Positions 1 to 11,467 are shown, counted from the stretch's first letter. The stretch is DNA of 64,000 bases from Nitrospirota bacterium (GCA_004321925.1 SCQH01000048.1:1-64000), one strand, 5' to 3'. A program made the numbers and translations. Notes: generated from the letters alone by a model not told the origin.

Positions 1-76
1 ACGAAGATCAGAAATAAAAAGCCGGGACATCTCCGGGTTGTTCTTATCGGCCTCAGCATCTATTTTTCATCCTTTC
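1..76 (-). other. possible start of a further leftward gene
   Basis: Seventy-six bases lie downstream of kdsA before the window edge. A GAAAGG stretch followed by an ATG sits just after the kdsA stop, but that frame closes after five codons. A second frame stays open to the edge without a clear early start. In many genomes another Kdo or LPS gene follows kdsA. Too little is visible to name anything. Confidence 0.2.
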
Positions 77-3301
<3,225 letters not shown>

Positions 3302-3316
3302 AGGTCTCAAGCAATA

Positions 3317-3345
3317 ATTATATACTAATATCCATGAAATCTAAA
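3317..3345 (-). promoter_or_regulatory. sigma-70-like promoter for kdsB-pyrG-kdsA
   Basis: On the minus strand a perfect TATAAT (3322-3317) follows TTTAGA (3345-3340) with a 17-bp spacer. The start site would fall near 3310, about nine bases before the kdsB ATG and on top of the alternative TTG, so the transcript would be nearly leaderless. Predicted from sequence only. Confidence 0.5.
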
Positions 3346-3358
3346 AGCGGCAATACAG

Positions 3359-3388
3359 TTGACAGGCCCGCGCTGAATTGATGATACT
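3359..3388 (+). promoter_or_regulatory. possible promoter for the PEP carboxykinase gene
   Basis: TTGACA at 3359-3364 is followed 18 bp later by GATACT (4/6 to TATAAT). This leaves roughly 60 bases of leader before the ATG at 3457. It lies back to back with the kdsB promoter in the 155-bp divergent region. The -10 box is weak. Confidence 0.4.
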
Positions 3389-3456
3389 ATCAATCCCAAG
3401 GTAACTTAAGGTTTTGGCATCGCCGGGACCAATTTCATAACAACACGAGGTACATA

Positions 3457-5121
3457 ATGGCAACGAAACATATGATTCCCGCATCGCCCTGGAGAGCCTA
3501 CATCGAAGGTGCATTTTATGCGAACTCGGTCAGGAAGACGACCATGGCAGAGCTCTACGACCTTGCGGTCAGCCAGCCTGAAGTTGTCGAGACCTCACAC
3601 CCGATGCATAAGCCGGAGCAGTTCAAGCTCCCGAAGACCGCGAAGGTGCTTATCTCCAACGACGGGGGCATTGTCGGACGCACGGCAAGGGCCCGCCGCC
3701 TCGTGCGTGAAATGGGCAAGGACAAGGACAAATACCTCGGCATGCTCGGCGAGGCCATCTATAATTTCAACAGGAGGCCCGGCCTCTGGCTCGAAGGGAC
3801 CGTCGGACTCCACCCTGATTTTATGGTCAAGGCCCATCTGCTGAGCCCCGAGACAGATGCCAAGAACATGCTCGACTGGGGCATCAATTTCGCGCCCTGG
3901 ATGAAGCCCTGGACCGACCTGTACAAGAAATCGAGGGCCCTCGACGAACCCGACATCATGGTCTTTGCCGACCCGGAGTGGAGCAATCCTGCTTTTCCGA
4001 ACGGGCTGGTCATCATCGACGAGGCCCAGAACTGCATAGCGATCCTCGGACTGCGGTATTTCGGCGAACGCAAAAAGGGAACCCTTACCCTTGCCTGGAC
4101 AATGGGTGTGCGCCAGAACATGGTCGCCTGTCACGGCGGCGTCAAAAAGATCGGCGATAAGCCGCCGATCGCCTTCTTCGGCCTCTCGGGCTCGGGAAAA
4201 TCTTCCCTGACGAACAGCCATGACCACGGCGGCACCCTGAAGAAGGGCGAGAAGGTCACGGTCGTGCATGACGACGCCTTTTTGATCGACCTGGAGCATA
4301 ATTATACGATCGCTCTTGAACCGAGCCTTTTTGACAAGACCGATGCGGTCGTTTTTGACGATCCGATCATCAAGTACTTCTATTCTGCCCAGAACGTCGG
4401 CACGACGCTGCTTCCGGACGGCAAGCTCAAGATGGTCTGCGAGGACATCAGGAACGACAACGGCCGCTGCCTTAAATCGCGGGACATGTTCAACCATAAG
4501 GACCACTGTGAGCGGCCCGGGAAGATCGTATGGCTCCAGAAGGACACAAGCCTTCCGCCGCTCTGCCGGGTCTCGTCCATGGCCCTTGCCGTTGCCATGG
4601 GGGCGTCGCTCTCTACCCTGCGTGCCAAGGGCGTTGAAAATGTGGACCCCAAAGAGCTTGAAAAACTGGTGATCGAGCCCTTTGCAAACCCCTTCAGGGT
4701 GCACCCGCTGATCGTAGACTGTCAGCAGTTCCTCAAGCTCTTCAAACAGGGGACGGAATGCTATATCATGAATACCCATGCCTTCGGCCTTCCCGGAAGC
4801 CTGACCGATATTCCGAAGGAGCTGTCCCTTTCGATCGTCACGGAACTGCTGCGGGGCAGTATCGAGTGGAGGGACTGGAAGGCCTTTGCAGGACTTGAAC
4901 TCCCGAAGAACGGCAATGAGCTGTTCGGTCATGATTACGACAAGAAGTACAAACCGACCAGGAGCTCGGTCGATTATCTGAACTTCCTCAGGGACAGGAT
5001 GCAGGACAGGATCACCTTCCTTTCAAACAAGAGAGACCTCGAAGGAGATATGGAAAATACCTTCATCGATCCGCTGGTGCTTGCCAGGAAGGTAATAGAC
5101 GAGATCCTCAACCCTATTTAG
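3457..5121 (+). CDS. pckA: divergent ATP-type phosphoenolpyruvate carboxykinase
   Basis: Predicted to interconvert oxaloacetate and PEP for gluconeogenesis or anaplerosis. The 554-residue protein has a phosphate-binding loop FFGLSGSGKSS at about 241-250, matching the ATP-PEPCK kinase-1a loop. YFGERKKG at 201-208 corresponds to the family's YAGEMKKG metal/substrate segment, and GIVGRTARARRLV at 71-83 resembles the oxaloacetate-binding GRSPKDK region. The usual GDDEH kinase-2 motif is not recognisable; VVHDDAF at 269-275 probably replaces it. It therefore belongs to the PEPCK fold but to a divergent branch, and the nucleotide it prefers is not certain. It is transcribed divergently from kdsB, and a membrane protease gene follows 32 bp downstream. 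Confidence 0.82.
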   Translation: MATKHMIPASPWRAYIEGAFYANSVRKTTMAELYDLAVSQPEVVETSHPMHKPEQFKLPKTAKVLISNDGGIVGRTARARRLVREMGKDKDKYLGMLGEAIYNFNRRPGLWLEGTVGLHPDFMVKAHLLSPETDAKNMLDWGINFAPWMKPWTDLYKKSRALDEPDIMVFADPEWSNPAFPNGLVIIDEAQNCIAILGLRYFGERKKGTLTLAWTMGVRQNMVACHGGVKKIGDKPPIAFFGLSGSGKSSLTNSHDHGGTLKKGEKVTVVHDDAFLIDLEHNYTIALEPSLFDKTDAVVFDDPIIKYFYSAQNVGTTLLPDGKLKMVCEDIRNDNGRCLKSRDMFNHKDHCERPGKIVWLQKDTSLPPLCRVSSMALAVAMGASLSTLRAKGVENVDPKELEKLVIEPFANPFRVHPLIVDCQQFLKLFKQGTECYIMNTHAFGLPGSLTDIPKELSLSIVTELLRGSIEWRDWKAFAGLELPKNGNELFGHDYDKKYKPTRSSVDYLNFLRDRMQDRITFLSNKRDLEGDMENTFIDPLVLARKVIDEILNPI

Positions 5122-5153
5122 GGCGGGGGATCTTTCAGGCAGACGGGGGTGTG

Positions 5154-5828
5154 ATGGAAGCCTTTAATGCAGATGTCCTCAGGCGCCTGCTCATAGCTGC
5201 TCCGGCTATTCTCATCGCTATCACCTTTCATGAGGTAGCGCACGGTTTTGTTGCCTACAAGCTCGGGGACCCGACAGCGAAGTTCACCGGACGCCTGACG
5301 CTCAACCCGCTGGTGCATATTGATCCGTTCGGCACGATCCTCCTGCCGCTGATGATGTATTATTTCACGAACGGCCAGTTTGTCTTCGGGTACGCAAAAC
5401 CGGTCCCGATCAATCCGATGAACTTCAAAAATCCCCGCAAGGGCATGGCCCTCTCGGCCGCGGCCGGACCTGTCGTCAATATTCTGCTCGCCCTGGCCAG
5501 CACTCTGATCCTGAGGCTGCTTATCATCCCTCTGATGTCGGTCATGCCTGAAGCAGCGAGTGAGGCGGTACTGAAGCCGCTTGGCATGATTGCCATATCG
5601 AGCATTGTGGTCAATGTTGTGCTGGCGTCGTTCAATATGATCCCGATCCCGCCGCTTGACGGGGGCAGGGTCCTCACCGGGCTTCTGCCCCCCAGGCAGG
5701 CAATGTCCTTCAGCAGGATCGAGCCGTACGGTTTCATCATCGTCCTCATCCTGATCTATACCCGCATAGCCAATTATCTGATCATGCCGGTCATCTCCTT
5801 TTTCCTGAAGCTGTTTCAGGTCTCCTGA
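5154..5828 (+). CDS. site-2 protease family (M50) membrane metalloprotease
   Basis: A 224-residue integral membrane protein of the compact M50/RseP-like family found in many bacteria without PDZ domains. HEVAH near residue 25 supplies the zinc-binding His residues and catalytic Glu inside the first membrane segment. PPLDGGRVL near residue 165 holds the third ligand (the family's NPDG-type motif). At least four hydrophobic segments are visible. Substrates of these short forms are mostly unknown. A GTG lies one codon upstream of the chosen ATG. The short gap after pckA allows cotranscription. Confidence 0.85.
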   Translation: MEAFNADVLRRLLIAAPAILIAITFHEVAHGFVAYKLGDPTAKFTGRLTLNPLVHIDPFGTILLPLMMYYFTNGQFVFGYAKPVPINPMNFKNPRKGMALSAAAGPVVNILLALASTLILRLLIIPLMSVMPEAASEAVLKPLGMIAISSIVVNVVLASFNMIPIPPLDGGRVLTGLLPPRQAMSFSRIEPYGFIIVLILIYTRIANYLIMPVISFFLKLFQVS

Positions 5829-5938
5829 CCCCTTCCCTGCCTCATCCCTGCTTATTCGCCCATATTGACATCGACTGTTGCATTCATCACAATAAAAACA
5901 GCAGGCAGTAAATTCGAAATACCAAAGCAGGAGGCGGT

Positions 5939-6394
5939 ATGCTGAAGAAGGTCTTTGCTACTGACAACAGTCTTGTCCTATTAGTCCTGAGGCTTATGCT
6001 TGCTCTTGTTTTTTTCCCGCACGGGGCACAGAAGGTCTTTGGCTGGTATGGCGGAAACGGGTTTGGTCCGACGCTCGGATTTTTTGTGTCCAAGGGGATC
6101 CCGGCGGCCCTGGCCTTCCTGGCCATCATGGCCGAGTCAGCCGGTGTAGCAGCCCTGGTTGCCGGACTATTTACCCGTGTTGCCGCACTCGGTCTTGCGG
6201 TCAATATGATCATCTGTGCCGCCGCCAACCACATTCAGAACGGGTTTTTCATGAACTGGACCGGCAAGCAGGCAGGGGAGGGCTTCGAATTCCATATCCT
6301 TGTTGTCGCCATAGCCCTCGGCCTGATGATCGGTGGCGGGGGCAGATGGTCCCTCGACGGCCTGATCTCACGGAAAGGTTTGGCCCGGAACTGA
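5939..6394 (+). CDS. DoxX family membrane protein
   Basis: A 151-residue four-helix membrane protein of the DoxX/DoxD type: LMLALVFFPHGAQKVFGWYGG near the N terminus, then alternating Gly-rich hydrophobic segments, with NGFFMNW in the middle. A good AGGAGG ribosome site sits before the ATG. Some family members work with thiol-redox proteins, but the role here is unknown. An uninformative 110-bp gap separates it from the protease gene. Confidence 0.85.
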   Translation: MLKKVFATDNSLVLLVLRLMLALVFFPHGAQKVFGWYGGNGFGPTLGFFVSKGIPAALAFLAIMAESAGVAALVAGLFTRVAALGLAVNMIICAAANHIQNGFFMNWTGKQAGEGFEFHILVVAIALGLMIGGGGRWSLDGLISRKGLARN

Positions 6395-6434
6395 TCAGAC
6401 TTCAGCTCTCATAACGGGCATCATAGGGGGAGAA

Positions 6435-7205
6435 ATGGATCAGGAGGTGCGGGAGAGATTCCGCTATTTTCTTAAAGATTCGGTGCGCCAGACGATCGAT
6501 TTCTACGAGACCGATCAGAACAGGGGGGTGGCTCCGCCCCCTGTTGAGAAGCCATATTCTCCGGCTGCAGAACGTATCGAACTTGTCCCTTTAGCAGACC
6601 TTCATGACATCTCAGCGGTCACCGTCTTTACTGCCATCGCCAACCGAAGGAGCCGCAGGGCCTTTCTGCCTGAGGCCCTCTCCCTGAAGGAACTCTCCTT
6701 CCTGCTCTGGGCGACCCAGGGTATCAGGAAGACGGCCGGTCCCGGCACCGCCTTCAGAACTGTCCCTTCAGCCGGCTGCCGCCATGCGATCGAAACATAT
6801 CTTGCTGTCTTCAATATAATGGGGCTCAAAGAGGGCCTATACCGCTATCTCCCGATCGAACACCAGCTTCTTTTAGTCGCACAGCCCACCGATCTGCCGG
6901 AGCTTGTGAGCCGGGCAGCCCTCGGGCAGGAGTTCACCGGAAAGAGTGCCGTGACCTTCATCTGGACTGCCGTCCCTTACCGGATGGAGTGGCGCTATGA
7001 CATCGCGGCGCACAAGGTCATTGCGCTTGACGCGGGCCATATCTGCCAGAACCTTTACACCGCATGCGAGGCTGTCCATTCCGGCACCTGCGCCGTTGCA
7101 GCCTACGACCAGGGGCTGATGGACCGTCTGCTTGGAGTTGACGGTCAGGAGGAGTTCACGATATACCTTGCACCTGTCGGCAAGGTCCCCAAGGGGAGAT
7201 CATGA
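6435..7205 (+). CDS. SagB/ThcOx-type nitroreductase-like oxidoreductase
   Basis: A 256-residue FMN-dependent nitroreductase-fold protein of the SagB/ThcOx branch. ANRRSRRAF and LSFLLWATQGI near residues 70-100 are the FMN phosphate and dimer region. The end has AGHICQNLYTACEA and the Gly/Cys-rich segment typical of the fold. SagB enzymes oxidise azolines in peptide natural products, but most stand-alone copies like this one have no assigned substrate. No precursor peptide or cyclodehydratase is nearby. The start is at a GGGGAG site, and the end overlaps the EVE gene by four bases. Confidence 0.85.
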   Translation: MDQEVRERFRYFLKDSVRQTIDFYETDQNRGVAPPPVEKPYSPAAERIELVPLADLHDISAVTVFTAIANRRSRRAFLPEALSLKELSFLLWATQGIRKTAGPGTAFRTVPSAGCRHAIETYLAVFNIMGLKEGLYRYLPIEHQLLLVAQPTDLPELVSRAALGQEFTGKSAVTFIWTAVPYRMEWRYDIAAHKVIALDAGHICQNLYTACEAVHSGTCAVAAYDQGLMDRLLGVDGQEEFTIYLAPVGKVPKGRS

Positions 7206-7678
7206 GCAGATACTGGCTGATGAAATCAGAGCCCACCGTCTTCTCATTCGATGACCTCAGGGCTCGGCCCGGCTCGACCGACCACTGGGAAGGCGTCAGG
7301 AACTATCAGGCGCGAAACAATATGAGGGAGATGCAGCGCGGGGACCTGATGCTTTTCTACCATTCCAACTGTGAGCTGCCCGGCGTTGTCGGTATTGCAG
7401 AGATAGTCCGAGAGGCTTATCCCGACTTCACGGCCTTTGATCCGGCATCACATTATTATGATCCGAAATCCCTGCCTGAAGTTCCCCGCTGGTTCATGGT
7501 CGACGTCAAATGGAAGGAGGCGTTCAAAAGGACCGTGAGCCTCAGGGAGATGCGGGAAGTGCCTGAACTGCGGGGTATGCTGCTGCTTCGGAAAGGCCAG
7601 CGCCTCTCTGTCATGCCGGTCACAAAGGACGAGTTCGAAAAGATCAGGTCCCTCGGCCGGTCTTCGGGGCAGGGCTGA
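7202..7678 (+). CDS. EVE domain protein
   Basis: A 158-residue single-domain EVE (PUA-like) protein. YWLMKSEP at the start, WEGVRNYQARN near residues 31-41, GDLMLFYHSN, and WFMVDVKW with the basic/aromatic cage region are all typical. EVE domains bind modified bases in DNA or RNA; bacterial stand-alone copies have been linked to RNA modification or stress, but the function is unsettled. The ATG overlaps the stop of the nitroreductase gene, so the two are translationally coupled. Confidence 0.9.
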   Translation: MSRYWLMKSEPTVFSFDDLRARPGSTDHWEGVRNYQARNNMREMQRGDLMLFYHSNCELPGVVGIAEIVREAYPDFTAFDPASHYYDPKSLPEVPRWFMVDVKWKEAFKRTVSLREMREVPELRGMLLLRKGQRLSVMPVTKDEFEKIRSLGRSSGQG

Positions 7679-7688
7679 TAACTCCCCC

Positions 7689-7898
7689 CTATTCGACTGT
7701 TATTGAATGCCCCTCAAACTCGACAACCTGTCCCCTGCGTATCTTGCAGCGCTTGCGTAATTCCACTGCACCGTCAACCCTGACCTGACCTTCAGCGATC
7801 ACCCGCTTGGCCTCTCCCCCGCTTGCGCAGAGGCCCATGAGCTTAAGAAGGCTGTTGAGCTCGATAAATTCAGACTGATCAAGGATAAATTTTTCCAT
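7689..7898 (-). CDS. small S4-domain RNA-binding protein (YbcJ-like)
   Basis: A 69-residue protein that is almost entirely one S4 fold. IELNSLLKLMGLCASGGEAK is the S4 signature helix pair, followed by GQVRVDGAVELRKRCKIRRGQVVEF. This matches the YbcJ/RlbA family, presumed to bind structured RNA. It is convergent with the EVE gene (10 bp apart). Its own upstream region is shared with the NrtR island, and no clear promoter was picked out. Confidence 0.9.
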   Translation of the reverse strand: MEKFILDQSEFIELNSLLKLMGLCASGGEAKRVIAEGQVRVDGAVELRKRCKIRRGQVVEFEGHSITVE

Positions 7899-8074
7899 TC
7901 TTATTCTTGGCTAAAACACCTCTTCATTAATCTACTTACTCTACGTTAAAGGCCCTGAAAAATAAAGTCCTGACTTTGATTCTACTCACACCGGAGGTTC
8001 AGAAAATCAGATCCATCCTGAAACACGCCGTAACATGTCCTGCCTGGACTCCGCACCTGATCCGATAATTTCTC

Positions 8075-8121
8075 TTGACAAAGTGTTCAAAATACACTAA
8101 CATAGTGTTAGATAGACACTA
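8075..8121 (+). promoter_or_regulatory. nrtR promoter with two tandem operators
   Basis: TTGACA (8075-8080) and TAACAT (8098-8103) are 17 bp apart. Two palindromes with the same design overlap this promoter: AGTGT-N7-ACACT at 8082-8098 fills the spacer, and TAGTGT-N7-ACACTA at 8103-8121 covers the start region. Their centres are 22 bp apart, about two helical turns. AAGGAGG at 8121-8127 follows directly. Placement implies repression. The natural regulator is NrtR encoded next, so autoregulation is the inference. Confidence 0.75.
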
Positions 8122-8132
8122 AGGAGGTTGCA

Positions 8133-8822
8133 ATGACTGTCACATACCAATATCCCCGGCCGAACCTGGCTGTCGACTGTGTGGTCTTCGGCCTGGATGA
8201 GGCGGACCTCAAGATCCTGCTCATCCAGCGCGGTCTTCCTCCTTTCGAGGGGAAATGGGCTTTGCCGGGAGGCTTTGTCCAGATGGACGAGACCCTTGAA
8301 GAGGCTGCCAAGAGGGAGCTGAAAGAGGAGACGGGAATCCAGGACCTTTACCTCGAACAGCTCTATACCTTCGGGGCGATCGGCAGGGACCCGCGCGAAC
8401 GGGTGGTGTCGGTGGCCTACTATGCCCTGGTGAACCTCCGCGATCACAAGCTCATGGCGGCGACAGATGCCCGGGATGCGGCCTGGTTCTCGACCGACGA
8501 CCTGCCGCCGCTGGCCTTCGATCATTCGGAGATCGCCGGGATCGCCTTGAAACGTCTTAAGGGCAAGGTGGTCTATGAGCCGATAGGCTTCGAGCTTTTG
8601 CCTATGAAGTTCACCCTGACCCAGCTCCAGCAGATGTATGAAAAGATCCTTGATCGGCCTATCGACAAGAGAAACTTCAGGAAGAAGATCCTCGGGATGG
8701 ACCTGCTTCAGGAACTTGACGAGGTGCAGGTGGACGTGTCCCACCGGGCGGCACGTCTCTATAAGTTTGACGAGAAGAAGTACCGGAAGCTCAGGCAGAG
8801 AGGCTTTGTTTTCGAAATCTGA
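8133..8822 (+). CDS. nrtR: NrtR-type regulator of NAD metabolism (Nudix plus winged helix)
   Basis: A 229-residue transcription factor of the NrtR family. Residues 10-140 form an ADP-ribose pyrophosphatase-like Nudix domain. The rest is a winged helix: [21 protein letters not shown] and the C-terminal [17 protein letters not shown], the family DNA-binding signature. In characterised NrtR proteins the Nudix domain senses ADP-ribose and releases the operator. Here the Nudix box (G47-x5-E53-x7-REL-x-EE-x-GI, to residue 69) keeps all catalytic positions, so hydrolase activity is possible. pnuC, nadR and an ADP-ribosylglycohydrolase downstream fit an NAD-salvage role. Confidence 0.92.
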   Translation: MTVTYQYPRPNLAVDCVVFGLDEADLKILLIQRGLPPFEGKWALPGGFVQMDETLEEAAKRELKEETGIQDLYLEQLYTFGAIGRDPRERVVSVAYYALVNLRDHKLMAATDARDAAWFSTDDLPPLAFDHSEIAGIALKRLKGKVVYEPIGFELLPMKFTLTQLQQMYEKILDRPIDKRNFRKKILGMDLLQELDEVQVDVSHRAARLYKFDEKKYRKLRQRGFVFEI

Positions 8823-8841
8823 CAGCCGAAAGGAGGATGTC

Positions 8842-8919
8842 ATGTTAGGCATACAGTATATAAATAAATTAAATCGCTTGGGGTTTAATTCTTTTCTACC
8901 CGCCATGAAGGCACTATGA
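8842..8919 (+). CDS. 25-residue leader ORF coupled to pnuC
   Basis: A short ORF with a strong ribosome site (AAAGGAGG at 8829-8836) six bases before its ATG. It encodes a mildly hydrophobic 25-residue peptide starting MLGIQYINKLN. Its TGA overlaps the pnuC ATG (ATGA), and pnuC has no good site of its own, so translation of the leader probably feeds pnuC. A 7-bp inverted repeat (8867-8873 with 8884-8890) lies inside it. It may be a coupling leader, or the remnant of a gene truncated when pnuC-nadR arrived. The peptide was not recognised. Confidence 0.5.
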   Translation: MLGIQYINKLNRLGFNSFLPAMKAL

Positions 8920-9578
8920 AAATAGTTCATAAATGGGTCTGGACAATCCTCGCATTCGTGTCAATAATTCTGCTGACGGCATCCATAAAGAAATGGACAC
9001 CGATCACTCCAACAGAAGTTTTTGGATTTATCACCGGGGCTGTATGCGTCTTGTTCGTTGTTGAGCAAAACATCTGGAACTTCCCCGTTGGCATTGCAAA
9101 CAATATCTTCTTTATTGTGCTGTTTCTGTCAGCCCGACTATATGGCGACATGATGTTACAGGTCGTTTACATTGTTCTCGGACTGATCGGATGGTGGCAA
9201 TGGCTTTACGGCGGGGTAAGCCTCACGGAACTACACGTCAATCATGCATCGGCACGGGAAATACTGATTTTATTTTCTATTGGTGCTGTCGCCACAGCAG
9301 GCATGCGTGAGTATTTCATACAAATAAACGATTCAGCTCCTTTTCTTGATGCCTTGACAACAGCGCTTAGTCTAATTGCCCAATACCTTCTCAACTGCAA
9401 ACGCATAGAAAACTGGTTCGTCTGGATAGTTGCTGATCTGATTTATGTTGGCCTCTATGTACAAAAGGGGCTATACCTTACCGCTGTACTCTATGTCCTT
9501 TTCATCGGTTTGTGTGTCGCCGGATATATTTCATGGCGAAAATCTGAATTCCAAATTAAGAAAGTGATTCTTGTGTAA
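8916..9578 (+). CDS. pnuC: nicotinamide riboside transporter PnuC
   Basis: A 220-residue inner-membrane protein with about seven hydrophobic segments. The PnuC signatures are present: NIWNFPVGIANN around residue 50, LYGDMMLQVVYIVLGLIGWWQW, and near the end NWFVWIVADLIYVGLYVQKG plus LYLTAVLYVLF. PnuC imports nicotinamide riboside, which NadR traps by phosphorylation. The stop codon shares its last base with the nadR ATG. Base composition is distinctly AT-richer than nrtR and the ADP-ribosylglycohydrolase gene, which suggests the pnuC-nadR pair was acquired from elsewhere. Confidence 0.93.
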   Translation: MKIVHKWVWTILAFVSIILLTASIKKWTPITPTEVFGFITGAVCVLFVVEQNIWNFPVGIANNIFFIVLFLSARLYGDMMLQVVYIVLGLIGWWQWLYGGVSLTELHVNHASAREILILFSIGAVATAGMREYFIQINDSAPFLDALTTALSLIAQYLLNCKRIENWFVWIVADLIYVGLYVQKGLYLTAVLYVLFIGLCVAGYISWRKSEFQIKKVILV

Positions 9579-10567
9579 TGAAAATGTTTCGCACAGGCGT
9601 AGTAATTGGCAAGTTCTATCCACCCCATCTGGGGCACCATTTTTTAATTGAATCGGCATCTTTGCAATGCGACCTTCTCTTCGTACTCGTTTGTTGGAAG
9701 CCGGAACAAACCATACCTGCTGATACTCGTATTGCCTGCATCCGCGAGGTTCACCCCGAAGTTAGGGTCATATCAGTAGAAGATATTCTGGCTGATGATG
9801 ACACGCCGGGATGGGCAGCATATACGGTTCAACTACTGGGGTCTGCACCCGATGCCGTTTTCACTTCGGAAGATTACGGCGACGGCTATGCGCGAGCGAT
9901 GGGAGCAAAACATGTAATGATAGACAGGCAGCGGTTGTCTTATCCCTGCTCCGGTACAATGATACGCAATGATCCCCTTGCATACCTTGAATGGGTTAGT
10001 CCGTGCATGCGTGAATTCTATGTAAAACGGGTGTGTATTGTTGGCGCAGAATCAACAGGGAAAACAACCCTTGCTCAAAGCCTTGCGGAGCACTACCAGA
10101 CAAACTGGGTGTCTGAGTATGGTAGGGAATATTGTGCAGAAAAGTGGAAGAATGGCAACATCACGGATGACTGGGTCTCTGAGGAGTTCGTTGCGATTGC
10201 AACGGAACAGGGACGTAGAGAAGACCAGGCCTCACGTTCAGCAAACAAGGTCCTGATCTGCGATACTGACCCATTTGCCACATCTATTTGGCATGAGCGT
10301 TACATGAACAGTCGAAGCATTGAAGTAGAAACCATTGCAAATAAGCGTCGCTACGATCTTTACATTTTAACCGGTGACGAAATACCCTTTGTACAAGATG
10401 GGCTGCGAGACGGAGAGCATATCAGGCATTGGATGCATGGACGGTTTATTAAAGCGTTAACAGAAAAGAATTGTCCCTGGGTACTTGTATCCGGTGATCT
10501 TGCCGGCCGCATTTCGCAAGCTGTACGTTATATTGATGACATTTTGAAAACGTCTCACCATTGTTAG
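9578..10567 (+). CDS. nadR: bifunctional NMN adenylyltransferase / nicotinamide riboside kinase
   Basis: A 329-residue two-domain enzyme. Residues 1-145 are the NMN adenylyltransferase domain: GKFYPPHLGHH at 11-21 gives the HxGH motif, and SGTMIRNDP at 125-133 corresponds to ISxTxxR. Residues 150-329 are the nicotinamide riboside kinase, with P-loop GAESTGKT at 156-163 and later DTDPFAT. The N-terminal DNA-binding domain of enterobacterial NadR is absent, so this is a pure enzyme and regulation is left to NrtR. Together with PnuC it forms a salvage route from riboside to NAD. It is AT-rich like pnuC. Confidence 0.94.
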   Translation: MKMFRTGVVIGKFYPPHLGHHFLIESASLQCDLLFVLVCWKPEQTIPADTRIACIREVHPEVRVISVEDILADDDTPGWAAYTVQLLGSAPDAVFTSEDYGDGYARAMGAKHVMIDRQRLSYPCSGTMIRNDPLAYLEWVSPCMREFYVKRVCIVGAESTGKTTLAQSLAEHYQTNWVSEYGREYCAEKWKNGNITDDWVSEEFVAIATEQGRREDQASRSANKVLICDTDPFATSIWHERYMNSRSIEVETIANKRRYDLYILTGDEIPFVQDGLRDGEHIRHWMHGRFIKALTEKNCPWVLVSGDLAGRISQAVRYIDDILKTSHHC

Positions 10568-10645
10568 TATTAGTCCACAATAGTTTTACAAGTTGGGTAA
10601 AGGAGCGCGAAACCTGACACTGTTCGGCAAAGGAGAAAGAAGAAA

Positions 10646-11467
10646 ATGCTCGGAGCTATAGCGGGCGACATAATCGGATCGGTCTATGAGAGCGTCCGGA
10701 CGAAGAGAAAGGATTTCCGGCTGTTCACACCCCTTTCGATCTACACGGACGACACCGTATTGACGGTCGCCGTGGCCGATGCGCTGCTCAATGGGAAAGA
10801 CTACGGGAGTACGATCAAGTCGTATGCGAGACGCCATCCCCTGCGGGGATATGGACCGAAGTTTACTCTCTGGATGCTCTCTCCATCGATGCAACCGTAC
10901 AACAGCCTTGGCAATGGTTCTGCCATGCGGGTCAGCCCTGTTGCTCACGCGTTCAGGACGGAAAAGGAGGTGCTCGACCAGGCCAGGCTCAGCGCTGAGT
11001 GCACCCATAATCATCCGGAAGGGATCAAGGGCGCACAGGCGACAGCCCTGGCAATCTTCATGGCGCGAAATCAGGCCGGCAAGCAGGAGATACGGGAGAC
11101 GATATCCGGGCGTTATGGATATGATCTGTCCCGGCGGCTGGAGGATATTCGTCCGGGCTACCGGATGGACCTTACCTGTCCTGGGTCTGTCCCTGAAGCG
11201 ATCATCGCCTTCCTGGAGTCGGACAGCTTTGAGGATGCCATACGAAATGCGGTCTCACTTGGCGGGGACGCCGACACGCAGGCGGCTATCGCCGGGGCTA
11301 TTGCAGAGGCATTCTATGGCCATATACCGGCCGAGATCCTCAGCGGCATCACGAAGCGGCTGAATAAGGGCTTCAAAAAGACGATCATTGAGTTCTATAA
11401 ACGATTCGGGACAGAACAGATGGTTGCACAAGCGCTGTCACTCGGCAGCGAACAAGACCGTCGCTAA
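10646..11467 (+). CDS. ADP-ribosylglycohydrolase (DraG/ARH family)
   Basis: A 273-residue enzyme of the ARH/DraG fold. GAIAGDIIGSVYE at the start, YTDDT near residue 33 (metal ligands), GNGSAMRVSP, and GGDADTQA near residue 207 (the family's GGDTDT with one change) are all present. It removes ADP-ribose from proteins, nucleic acids or small acceptors. The family releases ADP-ribose, the known effector of NrtR, so its place after nadR suggests recycling and signalling. However, a 78-bp gap separates it from nadR, its GC content returns to the local norm, and no AGTGT-N7-ACACT operator is visible before it. Two purine-rich sites precede the ATG. Confidence 0.88.
   Translation: MLGAIAGDIIGSVYESVRTKRKDFRLFTPLSIYTDDTVLTVAVADALLNGKDYGSTIKSYARRHPLRGYGPKFTLWMLSPSMQPYNSLGNGSAMRVSPVAHAFRTEKEVLDQARLSAECTHNHPEGIKGAQATALAIFMARNQAGKQEIRETISGRYGYDLSRRLEDIRPGYRMDLTCPGSVPEAIIAFLESDSFEDAIRNAVSLGGDADTQAAIAGAIAEAFYGHIPAEILSGITKRLNKGFKKTIIEFYKRFGTEQMVAQALSLGSEQDRR

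Noticed and set aside
3595-4932. 445-codon open frame antisense to the PEP carboxykinase gene
   Set aside because: It mirrors the codon structure of the real gene in GC-rich DNA, has no recognisable domain and no ribosome site.
10568-10645. Possible NrtR operator before the ADP-ribosylglycohydrolase gene (an ACACT is present)
   Set aside because: The required AGTGT half-site seven bases upstream is missing.
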